Source: Achromobacter marplatensis
GTDB taxonomy: Bacteria > Pseudomonadota > Gammaproteobacteria > Burkholderiales > Burkholderiaceae_B
Direction of reading: 5' to 3'
DNA length: 64,000 nt
Assembly (NCBI RefSeq): GCF_002209535.1
Contig: NZ_NJIG01000020.1
Span: 35,943 to 99,942, forward strand
Shown: piece after piece, positions 18,240 through 25,838 of the stretch
Position numbering within the stretch: position 1 is the first letter of the stretch
Layout of the letters: every line of letters begins with the position of its first letter
Translations under genes and position numbers: made by a program
Notes under the pieces: model-generated
What the model was told of the DNA's origin: nothing
What the model saw: the letters and a program-made list of their open reading frames with translations, nothing else
The model's database searches: none

Positions 18240-19076
18240 TCAGGCGGACGCGCCGCCCCGGGCCGCAAACGCGCTGGGCGACTCGCCCACGGCGCGGCGG
18301 AACATCGCCGCAAAGGCGCTGGGGCTGTCGTAGCCCAGGTCCAGCGCCACATCCAGCACGCGCGCGCCGCGCGCCAGCCGCTCCATGGCGGCCAACAGGC
18401 GCGCCTGCTGGCGCCAGCGCCCGAAGGTCATGCCCGTATGGCGCAGAAACAGGCGGTGCACCGTCTTGGGGTCCACCCCCAATTCCCGCGCCCAGTCCGC
18501 CGCGCCGGCCTGGCGCTCAGGGTGGCGCACGATGGCGCGGCAGATGCGCGCCAGCCGGGGCTCGGCCGGCTGCGGCAAATGCAGCGGCAACACGGGTTCC
18601 TGGCGCAGTTCGTCCAGCAGCAGCATCATCAGCCGGCCGTCGCGCGTGTCGGGCGCCCAATCCAACGGCACGTCGGCCGCGGCCACCATCAGTTCGCGCA
18701 GCAGCGGCGAAATCGACAGCACGCAGCATTGCTCGGGCAGATGCGCCGCGGTTCCCGGCTCGACGAACACGGTGCGCATGCGCGGTTCGCCGCTCATGCG
18801 GATGCCATGCGGCACCCACGCCGGCACCCAGACGCCGCGCGTGGGCGGCACGATCCAGATGCCGGCGTCGGTATCCACCACCATCACGCCGGAGATCGCA
18901 TAGAGCAACTGCCCCCGGCGGTGCCGGTGCCGCCGCACGCGATGGCCGTCTTCGTAGTCCACCGCCAGCCCCGCCACGGGACGCTGGGACGATTCGTAGG
19001 GAAACAGGTCCAAATCCGCGGGAGAGCGCGGTTTCCCGGAAGGCGACGGAGTTGGGGTGGGCGGCGAGGTGTCCAT
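18240..19076 (-). CDS. AraC-family transcriptional regulator with cupin N-terminus
   Basis: A 278-residue regulator. Residues about 35-120 form an AraC-type cupin domain (HRHRRGQLLYAISGVMVV). Residues about 175-270 carry two helix-turn-helix motifs (ARELGVDPKTVHRLFLRHTG and VLDVALDLGYDSPSAFAAMF). The N-terminal 20 residues are Pro/Ser-rich. The domain order resembles regulators of efflux or small-molecule resistance genes. It is divergent from the truncated leuA gene; no obvious transporter neighbour is present, so its target is unknown. Confidence 0.92.
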   Translation of the reverse strand: MDTSPPTPTPSPSGKPRSPADLDLFPYESSQRPVAGLAVDYEDGHRVRRHRHRRGQLLYAISGVMVVDTDAGIWIVPPTRGVWVPAWVPHGIRMSGEPRMRTVFVEPGTAAHLPEQCCVLSISPLLRELMVAAADVPLDWAPDTRDGRLMMLLLDELRQEPVLPLHLPQPAEPRLARICRAIVRHPERQAGAADWARELGVDPKTVHRLFLRHTGMTFGRWRQQARLLAAMERLARGARVLDVALDLGYDSPSAFAAMFRRAVGESPSAFAARGGASA

Positions 19077-19422
19077 TTTGCGACGATGGATGTCTTGATA
19101 GCGTTAGACGGTCTTTTCAAGTGTACCTACCATCCCCGAATCCCTGCTGAATCCCCTCACGCCCCCATGCCCTTGCCGTTCGCCCTCCCTGCCACCCACG
19201 CCGCGCTTGCGGCCGCCGGGCATGGCTGCGCGAACGGCACGGCCGCCCCCGCCCTACCCCTGCGACTAGCGCGCGGTTGCCGGGCCTTGCGCCCCGTGGC
19301 CGCCCGGCAGCCCGGGGCCCGCTGACGGGCCCTGAAGCCACCTCCCCCTTGCTGTGCCGTCGCCGCGCCTTGCGGCCATGGCGTTCTGATGCCGCGGCGC
19401 CTGCTCGCGGCCGGAGGTTTCC
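19077..19422. other. 346-base non-coding region upstream of leuA
   Basis: Divergent promoter space between the AraC and leuA genes. It contains a GC hairpin GGGCCCG-CTGA-CGGGCCC at 19315-19332 without a T-tract, and a GGAGG ribosome site nine bases before the leuA ATG. A short frame starting at 19168 has no run of Leu codons, so no classical leucine attenuator peptide is evident. Confidence 0.5.
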
Positions 19423-20460
19423 ATGCTTGAACAACCCCAAACCAAGTACCGTCCCACGCAACCCTTCACACGCGATTACGCGGAACGCACCTGGCCTTCG
19501 CGCCGCCTGACTGCGCCGCCTGTCTGGATGAGCACCGACATGCGCGACGGCAATCAGGCGCTGATCGAACCCATGGACGGCGCGCGCAAACTGCGCATGT
19601 TCGAGCAACTGGTGGCGGTGGGCGTGAAGGAAATCGAAGTGGCGTTCCCATCGGCATCGGACACGGACTTCAACTTCGTGCGCAAGCTGATCGAAGAGCG
19701 CCGCATACCGCAAGACGTGACGATCGAAGTGCTGACGCAGTCGCGCCCCGACCTGATCGAACGCACCTTTGAATCGCTGCGCGGCGTGCCGCGCGCCATC
19801 GTGCACCTGTATGCGCCCATCGCGCCGCAATGGCGGCGCATCGTATTTGGCATGACGCGCGCCGAGGTCAAGGAGATCGCCCTGGCCGGCACCCGCCAGA
19901 TCCGGGCGCTGGCCGACGCCCACCCCGAGACGGAATGGATTTACGAATACTCGCCAGAAACATTCAGCCTGGCCGAGCTGGATTTCTCGCTGGAGGTCTG
20001 CGATGCCGTCAGCGCCATCTGGGGTCCCACGCCCGACCGCAAGATGATCGTCAACCTGCCGTCCACGGTAGAGTGCACGACGGCCAACGTGTATGCCGAC
20101 CAGATTGAATGGATGCACCGCCACCTGGCGCGGCGCGACAGCATCGTGCTGAGCGTGCATCCGCACAATGACCGCGGCACGGCCGTCGCCTCAGCCGAGC
20201 TGGCAGTGCTGGCCGGCGCCGACCGCGTCGAAGGCTGCCTGTTCGGCAACGGTGAACGCACGGGCAACGTGGACCTGGTGACCTTGGCCATGAACCTGGA
20301 CCTGCATGGCGTGCAGAGCGGCCTGGACTTCTCGGACATGGCCGCCGTGCGCGAATGCGTCCAGGACTGCAACCAGCTTCCCGTGGATGTGTTCCACCCC
20401 TACGCGTTCACGCATGCAACGCCAGCAGCGCCTCCTGCAGGTGGCGCAACCCCCGGCTAA
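19423..20460 (+). pseudogene. leuA: 2-isopropylmalate synthase, C-terminally truncated
   Basis: The 345-residue frame begins like a full-length LeuA of the longer (about 560-residue) class. It carries the catalytic-metal motif TDMRDGNQAL, EVAFPSASDTDFNFVR, and the HxH metal site in SVHPHNDRG. Homology stops after CNQLPV, where the family normally continues through the linker subdomains and the regulatory domain. The last 20 or so residues are low-complexity and are read from antisense to the 3' end of the neighbouring LysR gene, overlapping it by 53 bases. About 210 residues are missing, including linker regions needed for catalysis, so it is probably non-functional. A strong ribosome site remains. 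A functional leuA is expected elsewhere. Confidence 0.8.
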
Positions 20461-21298
20461 GCGGCTTGTCGCGGCGCAGGACAAGGGCCAGGTCGCGCGA
20501 CAGACGAGGCGTCAGCGAACGCACGGCCAGCGCATCGCGCTGGCCCGCGCCCGACACGGCAAGCTTGGGCAACACCGCGCAGCCCAGGCCCGCCGCGACG
20601 ATTTCCTTCATGGCTTCCGTGCTGCCCAGTTCCATGACGGGTTTGGCCGCCAATCCTGCCGCTTCGAACCAGTCGTCCACCAGCCGGCGCGTGCGGGCGC
20701 CGGGTTCGAACAGCACCAGCGGCAGCCCCGCCAGCGACTGGGGCGTCACCACATCGGGAATCGCGCCTGCGTCGCGGGCAGGGAAGATCGCCACGAACTC
20801 GTCTTCCATCACCGGGTTGACCTGGAACATGCGTCCCGGCGCAGGCAGGGTGACGAGTGCCATGTCCAGCGTGTTGTTCTCCAGACCGCGCAGCATGTCC
20901 GACGTGTTGCCGGTGCTGGCCACGATATCCAGCGCGGGAAAGCGGCGGCGCAGGTCCGCCAGCACGGACGGCAGCAGATAGGTGCACGCGGTGGCGCCGG
21001 TGCCCAGCCGGATGCGCCCGGAGACTTGGGACGCATGCGCGGACATGGCCTGCTCGGCCTGCGCCAGCGCGGCATCGATAACGCGGATATGGGTCAGCAG
21101 TTCCAGCCCCGCGGCGGTCGGGCCGGCGCGGCGGCCGATGCGCTCGACCAGCTTTACGCCGAAGCGCCGCTCCAGTTGGCGGATCTGCAGGCTGACGGCG
21201 GGCTGGGTCACGCCGCCGCGCTCGGCGGCAGCGGAAAAACTGCCTAGTTCAACTACCTGGGCAAAGGTGCGCAGATGGTCCAGGTTCAGGCCACGCAT
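20408..21298 (-). CDS. LysR-family transcriptional regulator
   Basis: A 296-residue LysR regulator with an N-terminal HTH (LDHLRTFAQVVELGSFSAAA, TQPAVSLQIRQLERRFG) and a complete effector domain. Its last codons overlap the truncated leuA frame on the other strand. It is divergent from the GNAT/MFS pair. The intergenic region at 21299-21416 is AT-rich and contains AAAGCTTTATTAAT-like tracts suited to a LysR-controlled promoter, so it probably controls the acetyltransferase and transporter. Confidence 0.92.
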   Translation of the reverse strand: MRGLNLDHLRTFAQVVELGSFSAAAERGGVTQPAVSLQIRQLERRFGVKLVERIGRRAGPTAAGLELLTHIRVIDAALAQAEQAMSAHASQVSGRIRLGTGATACTYLLPSVLADLRRRFPALDIVASTGNTSDMLRGLENNTLDMALVTLPAPGRMFQVNPVMEDEFVAIFPARDAGAIPDVVTPQSLAGLPLVLFEPGARTRRLVDDWFEAAGLAAKPVMELGSTEAMKEIVAAGLGCAVLPKLAVSGAGQRDALAVRSLTPRLSRDLALVLRRDKPLSRGLRHLQEALLALHA

Positions 21299-21416
21299 CG
21301 GATCAATCCAAAGTTTTACTTATGAAAACCATAATAATCCAAAGCTTTATTAATGCATGACGTTGCGCGACACTGGCGGCTGGTTTTTCCCCGTCACCGA
21401 ACCACCCCGTCCTTTC

Positions 21417-21962
21417 ATGTCGCCCACCCTGCCCACCGTCCTGATCCGCGACAGCGCGGACGCGGATCTGCCTGCCATCAAGACCCTATACGCCCACCAC
21501 GTCGAACACGGCACCGCCTCGTTCGAACTGGAACCGCCCTCCATCGCCGAGATGCGCCAACGCCGCGGCAGCGTGCTGGAAAAGGAAATGCCCTACCTGG
21601 TGGCCGAGATCAACGGTGAAGTGGTGGGCTACGCCTACGTCACGCCTTACCGCCCGCGCCCGGCGTATCGCCATACGGTCGAGGATTCCGTGTATGTGAA
21701 AGCCGGCCGCGCCGGCCTGGGCATCGGCGGCAAGCTGCTTGCCGCGCTGATCGAACGCTGCACCGCCGCCGGCTGGCGCCAGATGCTGGCAGTGGTGGGC
21801 GACAGCCGCAACGCCGCGTCCCTGGCCCTGCACGCCAGCCAGGGCTTCCATCCGGTGGGCACCCTGCGCTCCGTCGGACATAAGCATGGCGAATGGCGCG
21901 ACACCGTGCTGATGCAGCGCGCCTTGGGCGAAGGCGACGCCACGCCGCCGCAGCGCCCGTGA
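21417..21962 (+). CDS. GNAT N-acetyltransferase, phosphinothricin-acetyltransferase-like
   Basis: A 181-residue GNAT protein. It resembles the Pat/Bar/MddA group: IRDSADADLPAIKTLYAHHV at the start, FELEPPSIAEMRQRR, GYAYVTPYRPRPAYRHTVEDSVYV, the acetyl-CoA loop AGLGIGGKLL, and NAASLALHASQGFHPVGTLR. This group N-acetylates phosphinothricin-like compounds, methionine sulfoximine or related amino acids. The ATG at 21417 fits the family; an in-frame ATG at 21357 would add 20 residues of non-conserved sequence. It overlaps the MFS start, so the two are co-translated. Confidence 0.9.
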   Translation: MSPTLPTVLIRDSADADLPAIKTLYAHHVEHGTASFELEPPSIAEMRQRRGSVLEKEMPYLVAEINGEVVGYAYVTPYRPRPAYRHTVEDSVYVKAGRAGLGIGGKLLAALIERCTAAGWRQMLAVVGDSRNAASLALHASQGFHPVGTLRSVGHKHGEWRDTVLMQRALGEGDATPPQRP

Positions 21963-23140
21963 TCCCGCCGCGCGCCATCGTCTGCCTGGGCCTGACCCAG
22001 CTGGTCGGCTGGGGCGTGACGTTCTACCTGATCGGCGCCCTGGGCCCGGCCATGGCGGCCGACCTGGGCTGGAACGCCGCCACGGTCTACGGCGGCTTCT
22101 CCGCCGCCATCGTGACGATGGCGCTGGTGTCGCCACTGGCTGGCATGGCGGTGGACCGCTGGGGCGGCCACCGCGTCATGCCGGTAGGCGCGGTCGTCGC
22201 CGCAGCCGGCTGCGCCTTGCTGGCCGCCGCCCACGCCATCGCCGTGTATTTCCTGGCGTGGGTGCTGCTGGGCATCGGCATGCGCCTCTGCCTGTACGAC
22301 GCCGCCTTCGCATCGCTGGCCCGCGCCGCCGGGCCCACCGCGCGCCGCCCCATGTCGCAGATCACCCTGTTCGGCGGCCTGGCCTCGACTGTGATGTGGC
22401 CCGTCGGCCATGCGCTGTCCGCCTGGCTGGGATGGCGCGGCGCCGTCCTGGTCTATGCCGCGCTGGCCCTGGCGACGCTGCCGCTGTATCTGGCGATGCC
22501 GCGTAAACGGTACGCCGCCCCCGCCACGGCCGCCAACAAGCATGCCGCCGGCCTGACACGCACCGCCGGCGAACGCCGCCTGGCCGGCACGCTGTATGCG
22601 GTCATTGCGATGCTGACCAACTTCCTGGCCGCCGGCAACGCCGCCCATCTGATCTCGTTGCTGTCCGGCCTGGGCCTGGCCGCCGCCACTGCCGTGAGCG
22701 TGGCGGCCTTGTGGGGCGTGGGCCAATTCGCCGCCCGCGTGGCCGACGTGGCCCTGGGGTCAAGGCTGCACCCGCTGACGCTTACGCTTGCGGTCAGCGG
22801 CCTGTTCCCGCTTTGCTTTCTGCTGGCCTTGCTGTCCCGGGGCAACCTCTACGCCACCGCCGCTTACGCCCTGCTCTATGGCGCTTGCAACGGCCTGATG
22901 ACGATCACCCGCGGCACGCTGCCGCTGGCCCTGTTCGATTTCCGCAGCTACGGCGCGCTGGTCGGCGCCCTGCTGATCCCCAGCTTCCTGCTGACGGCCA
23001 CGGCGCCCGTGGCCTATGCCTTCGTGATCGAACAGTTCAGCGCGCGGGCCGCGATGGGGATGTCTGCTGGATTGGCCGCGGCCATTCTGGCGGCGGCATT
23101 CGCGCTCCGGTGGCGCTTTATCGCCCGGGTTCGGGCATGA
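21959..23140 (+). CDS. MFS transporter
   Basis: A 393-residue integral membrane protein with about 12 hydrophobic segments. The GTG start overlaps the acetyltransferase stop. The loop between helices 2 and 3 reads GMAVDRWGGHRVMPVG, matching the MFS consensus G-x3-D-R-x-G-x-R. It begins GLTQLVGWGVTFYLIGALG, typical of a bacterial MFS subgroup of unknown substrate. Coupling to an acetyltransferase suggests export of, or resistance to, a small amino compound. Its 3' end overlaps the convergent EAL gene by 23 bases. Confidence 0.9.
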   Translation: MIPPRAIVCLGLTQLVGWGVTFYLIGALGPAMAADLGWNAATVYGGFSAAIVTMALVSPLAGMAVDRWGGHRVMPVGAVVAAAGCALLAAAHAIAVYFLAWVLLGIGMRLCLYDAAFASLARAAGPTARRPMSQITLFGGLASTVMWPVGHALSAWLGWRGAVLVYAALALATLPLYLAMPRKRYAAPATAANKHAAGLTRTAGERRLAGTLYAVIAMLTNFLAAGNAAHLISLLSGLGLAAATAVSVAALWGVGQFAARVADVALGSRLHPLTLTLAVSGLFPLCFLLALLSRGNLYATAAYALLYGACNGLMTITRGTLPLALFDFRSYGALVGALLIPSFLLTATAPVAYAFVIEQFSARAAMGMSAGLAAAILAAAFALRWRFIARVRA

Positions 23141-24710
23141 CTGCGGCGTGGTGCGCCCGCTGCCCGGCCAATGCGCGGGCGAACTCATCGCTGGAAGCGG
23201 GTTTGAAGAACAGCAAGCCCTGCATCAGTTCACACCCGGCATCCAACGCGGCCTGACGGTGCGCATCGGTTTCGATGCCGTCAGTCACGGTCGTGATGCC
23301 CAGGTCTTTCGCCAATTGGCAGATGGAGCGCAACACCTTATGGGAATCCGGATGGCGCGCAGCATTCCAGACGATGGATCTCTCCAGCTTCAGGCCGGAC
23401 AGCGGCAGCGTCGATAGCCATTCCAGGTTGTTGTAGCCCTTGCCGAAATCGTCCAGCCAGACCTGCACCCCAAGGCTTGTGAATTCTTCCAGAACGGCAC
23501 GCATGTCGGCCGAGCCCACCTGGGAAGTCGTCTCTTCAGTGATTTCCAGGCGCAGATCCCGCGGTGAAAGACCGTACGAAAACACCCCAAGCAAAATAGC
23601 GTCCACGACGTCCCGGCGGGCGAAGCTCTGGGGAGAGACATTGATGTTGACGACCGTGCCAGGGCTTGCCCCGATCTGCCGCCAGTGGGCCAGGTCGGCA
23701 GAAATGGTCCGCAGCCCCCAGCCCACCAGTTCATGCGCGCCCTCCGACTTGCAGGCGTCGCGCAACAGGCCTTCGATGTCCCCGCCCATCCCGCTGGCAT
23801 CCTTCCACGCGAGCGTCGCCTCCGCGCCGGCGATCTCCTGCGTGTGCGCCAAGACGATAGGCTGATAGAGAAAGTGCAGCCGCTCGTCCTGGATTGCCGT
23901 CAGCAGTGGGTATTCAGGATCTTCAGGCTTGCGCATAGGAGGCCGGATGATCGCGGGCGGGGTCGGCGGCAGCCTCGCGCCGTCAACCCGCAACTCGCCC
24001 GAAAACGAGTACCCCTTGCCCCGCATGCTGCGTATGGGAATGGATGCGCCCGCGACATTTCCCTTGCGCTTGAGCCGGCTGACGATCAGGTCCAGCGACC
24101 TGCCATTGCCCGCGACGTCCTCGCTATCGATCGCGAAGTCGCCTCGCCCCACCATTTTTTCGGGGTGCCCAAGCATGGTTTTCATGATCGCCCTTTCCAT
24201 TGGCGTCAGGCTGACACCAACGCCTGCCGGGGAGGTCAGCGTCCATTCATTGTCCGCAAGCCGCCAGATCTTTTCTTCGGGCGCAGGACTGGCCACGGCC
24301 TGCCCGAGGGGGGGCTCCATCCGGCGCGCCGCATGGCCGACCGGCGCATAGGCAAGCGTGAGCTTGCGCTGCGCGGACTGGATGGCGGCCGCCACTTCGC
24401 TGTAGCTGATGTTCGTGCCGTAGCAACTATCCGCGCCGGCCAGCAGCGCATTGATCCGCACCGTTGGGCTTTCGATGTCGCGTATCGCGATGATCGTCGA
24501 GCTGAGGAAATTTGCCCGCAACTGGCCGATGGTGATGTCCAGGTCCCGCGGCAGGCACAAGTGCACCAGGATCTCGCCGGATAGGCGATTGGCAGAGGCA
24601 TCCAGCAGCGAGACGGAGTTCAGAATAAAACCGATTTGCTCGAGGGAATTGGAAATGCCCCGTTTTGCAAATTCGTTGTCAAAAACGAGAATAATCCGCG
24701 ACCGATTCAT
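23118..24710 (-). CDS. Receiver-like / winged-helix / EAL-domain protein
   Basis: A 530-residue protein from the ATG at 24710. Residues about 1-115 look like a degenerate response-regulator receiver (IILVFDNEFAKRGISNSLEQ). Residues about 150-240 match an OmpR-type winged helix (LTPMERAIMKTMLGHPEKMV, RSLDLIVSRLKRKG, IRSMRGKGYSF). Residues about 285-520 form an EAL cyclic-di-GMP phosphodiesterase domain. The EAL motif reads EAT, NINVSPQSF keeps the Asn, EITEE and DDFGKG are intact, LKLERS has Glu for Asp, and the usual AEGVE is TDGIE, with Glu to Asp. Activity may be altered. Joining DNA binding to an EAL domain suggests a transcription factor controlled by, or degrading, c-di-GMP. Confidence 0.85.
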   Translation of the reverse strand: MNRSRIILVFDNEFAKRGISNSLEQIGFILNSVSLLDASANRLSGEILVHLCLPRDLDITIGQLRANFLSSTIIAIRDIESPTVRINALLAGADSCYGTNISYSEVAAAIQSAQRKLTLAYAPVGHAARRMEPPLGQAVASPAPEEKIWRLADNEWTLTSPAGVGVSLTPMERAIMKTMLGHPEKMVGRGDFAIDSEDVAGNGRSLDLIVSRLKRKGNVAGASIPIRSMRGKGYSFSGELRVDGARLPPTPPAIIRPPMRKPEDPEYPLLTAIQDERLHFLYQPIVLAHTQEIAGAEATLAWKDASGMGGDIEGLLRDACKSEGAHELVGWGLRTISADLAHWRQIGASPGTVVNINVSPQSFARRDVVDAILLGVFSYGLSPRDLRLEITEETTSQVGSADMRAVLEEFTSLGVQVWLDDFGKGYNNLEWLSTLPLSGLKLERSIVWNAARHPDSHKVLRSICQLAKDLGITTVTDGIETDAHRQAALDAGCELMQGLLFFKPASSDEFARALAGQRAHHAAVMPEPGR

Positions 24711-24850
24711 ATTGATTAAGCCCTGATTAATAATGCCGTTCCATCGAACGGTATCGAAATGTGTGGATGCATTTCCATACCTGGAACAGAGTAGCAAAAA
24801 AAGGGGGCTCAATACGAAAAGGGCGACTTTAAGTCAATTTTTATTGAATA

Positions 24851-24872
24851 TTATTCATATTAATATGAATAA
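24851..24872. promoter_or_regulatory. Perfect 22-base AT palindrome upstream of the wHTH-EAL gene
   Basis: TTATTCATAT followed by TAATATGAATAA reads identically on both strands. It lies about 140 bases upstream of the EAL gene start, inside a markedly AT-rich block (about 24810-24920) unlike the rest of the window. It is a candidate operator for the gene's own winged-helix domain. Confidence 0.55.
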
Positions 24873-24960
24873 CTCTCAACATATCAAAATAAACCTCGCC
24901 ACGCTGCGAAATATAGCGATACGCGTCATCGCGACAACCCGCGGCGAAGTCAGGACGGCA

Positions 24961-25671
24961 TCAGGCCCGGGCGGCGGTCCATTTTTCCCAGCCTGCGCGA
25001 CGCAGCTTGCAGGCCGGGCATGTGCCGCAACCGTAGCCCCAGCCGTGGCGCGCGCCGCGTTCGCCCAGGTAGCAGGTGTGGCTTTCCTCGACGATGGTTT
25101 CAACCAGCGCGTCGCCGCCCAGCGTCTGGGCAAGCGCCCAGGTCTCCGATTTGTCGATCCACATGAGCGGGGTCTCGATGGTGACGCGGCTGCCCAGGCC
25201 CAGGCCCAGCGCCACCTGCTGCGCCTTGATCGTGTCATCGCGGCAGTCGGGATAGCCCGAGAAGTCGGTTTCGCACATGCCGCCGACCAGCACGTCCAGT
25301 TGGCGGCGGTAGCCCAGCGCAGCGGCCAGCGTCAGGAAAAGCAGATTGCGGCCGGGCACGAACGTGTTGGGCAGGCCATTAGCCTGCATCTCGATGGCGC
25401 GGTCGCTCGTCATGGCGGTATCGCCCACCTGGCCCAGCACCTTCAGGTCCAGCAGGTGATCTTCGCCCAGCCGCGCCGCCCATTGCGGGAAGCGCGCGCG
25501 GATGTCGCGCAGCACGTTCAAGCGGGCATCCAGTTCAATGCGGTGCCGCTGGCCGTAATCGAACGCCACCGTTTCCACATGGGCATAGCGGTCCAGCGCC
25601 CAGGCCAGGCAAGTCGTGGAGTCCTGGCCGCCCGAAAAGAGGACAAGTGCGCGGCGTTGATGGTTTTGCAT
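24961..25671 (-). CDS. queC: 7-cyano-7-deazaguanine synthase
   Basis: A 236-residue enzyme that converts 7-carboxy-7-deazaguanine to preQ0 with ATP and ammonia, in the queuosine pathway. The PP-loop ATP motif LFSGGQDST is at residues about 11-19. The C-terminal zinc site is visible in ESHTCY and GCGTCPACKLR (four Cys). Length and motifs are normal. It is divergent from ppc and upstream of the wHTH-EAL gene; no other queuosine gene is present in the window. Confidence 0.96.
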   Translation of the reverse strand: MQNHQRRALVLFSGGQDSTTCLAWALDRYAHVETVAFDYGQRHRIELDARLNVLRDIRARFPQWAARLGEDHLLDLKVLGQVGDTAMTSDRAIEMQANGLPNTFVPGRNLLFLTLAAALGYRRQLDVLVGGMCETDFSGYPDCRDDTIKAQQVALGLGLGSRVTIETPLMWIDKSETWALAQTLGGDALVETIVEESHTCYLGERGARHGWGYGCGTCPACKLRRAGWEKWTAARA

Positions 25672-25838
25672 AAAGGGGGCTTGTGGAAAGACGAAGGGAA
25701 TAGGCGAACTTTAACGCAGCCCCCAGGCCCCTCGCGTAAGCAAGCCTGCGTAAAATCGGTGGCGTTTCCCATCCGGTAGTTCTCAGCACCCCGTTTGCCT
25801 CCCCTTCCCCTTTCAGCCGCCCGACGGATCCCCGCCCG

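Noticed and set aside
19077..19422. Leucine attenuator or T-box leader upstream of leuA
   Set aside because: No short frame with consecutive Leu codons and no terminator with T-tract is visible; only a GC hairpin.
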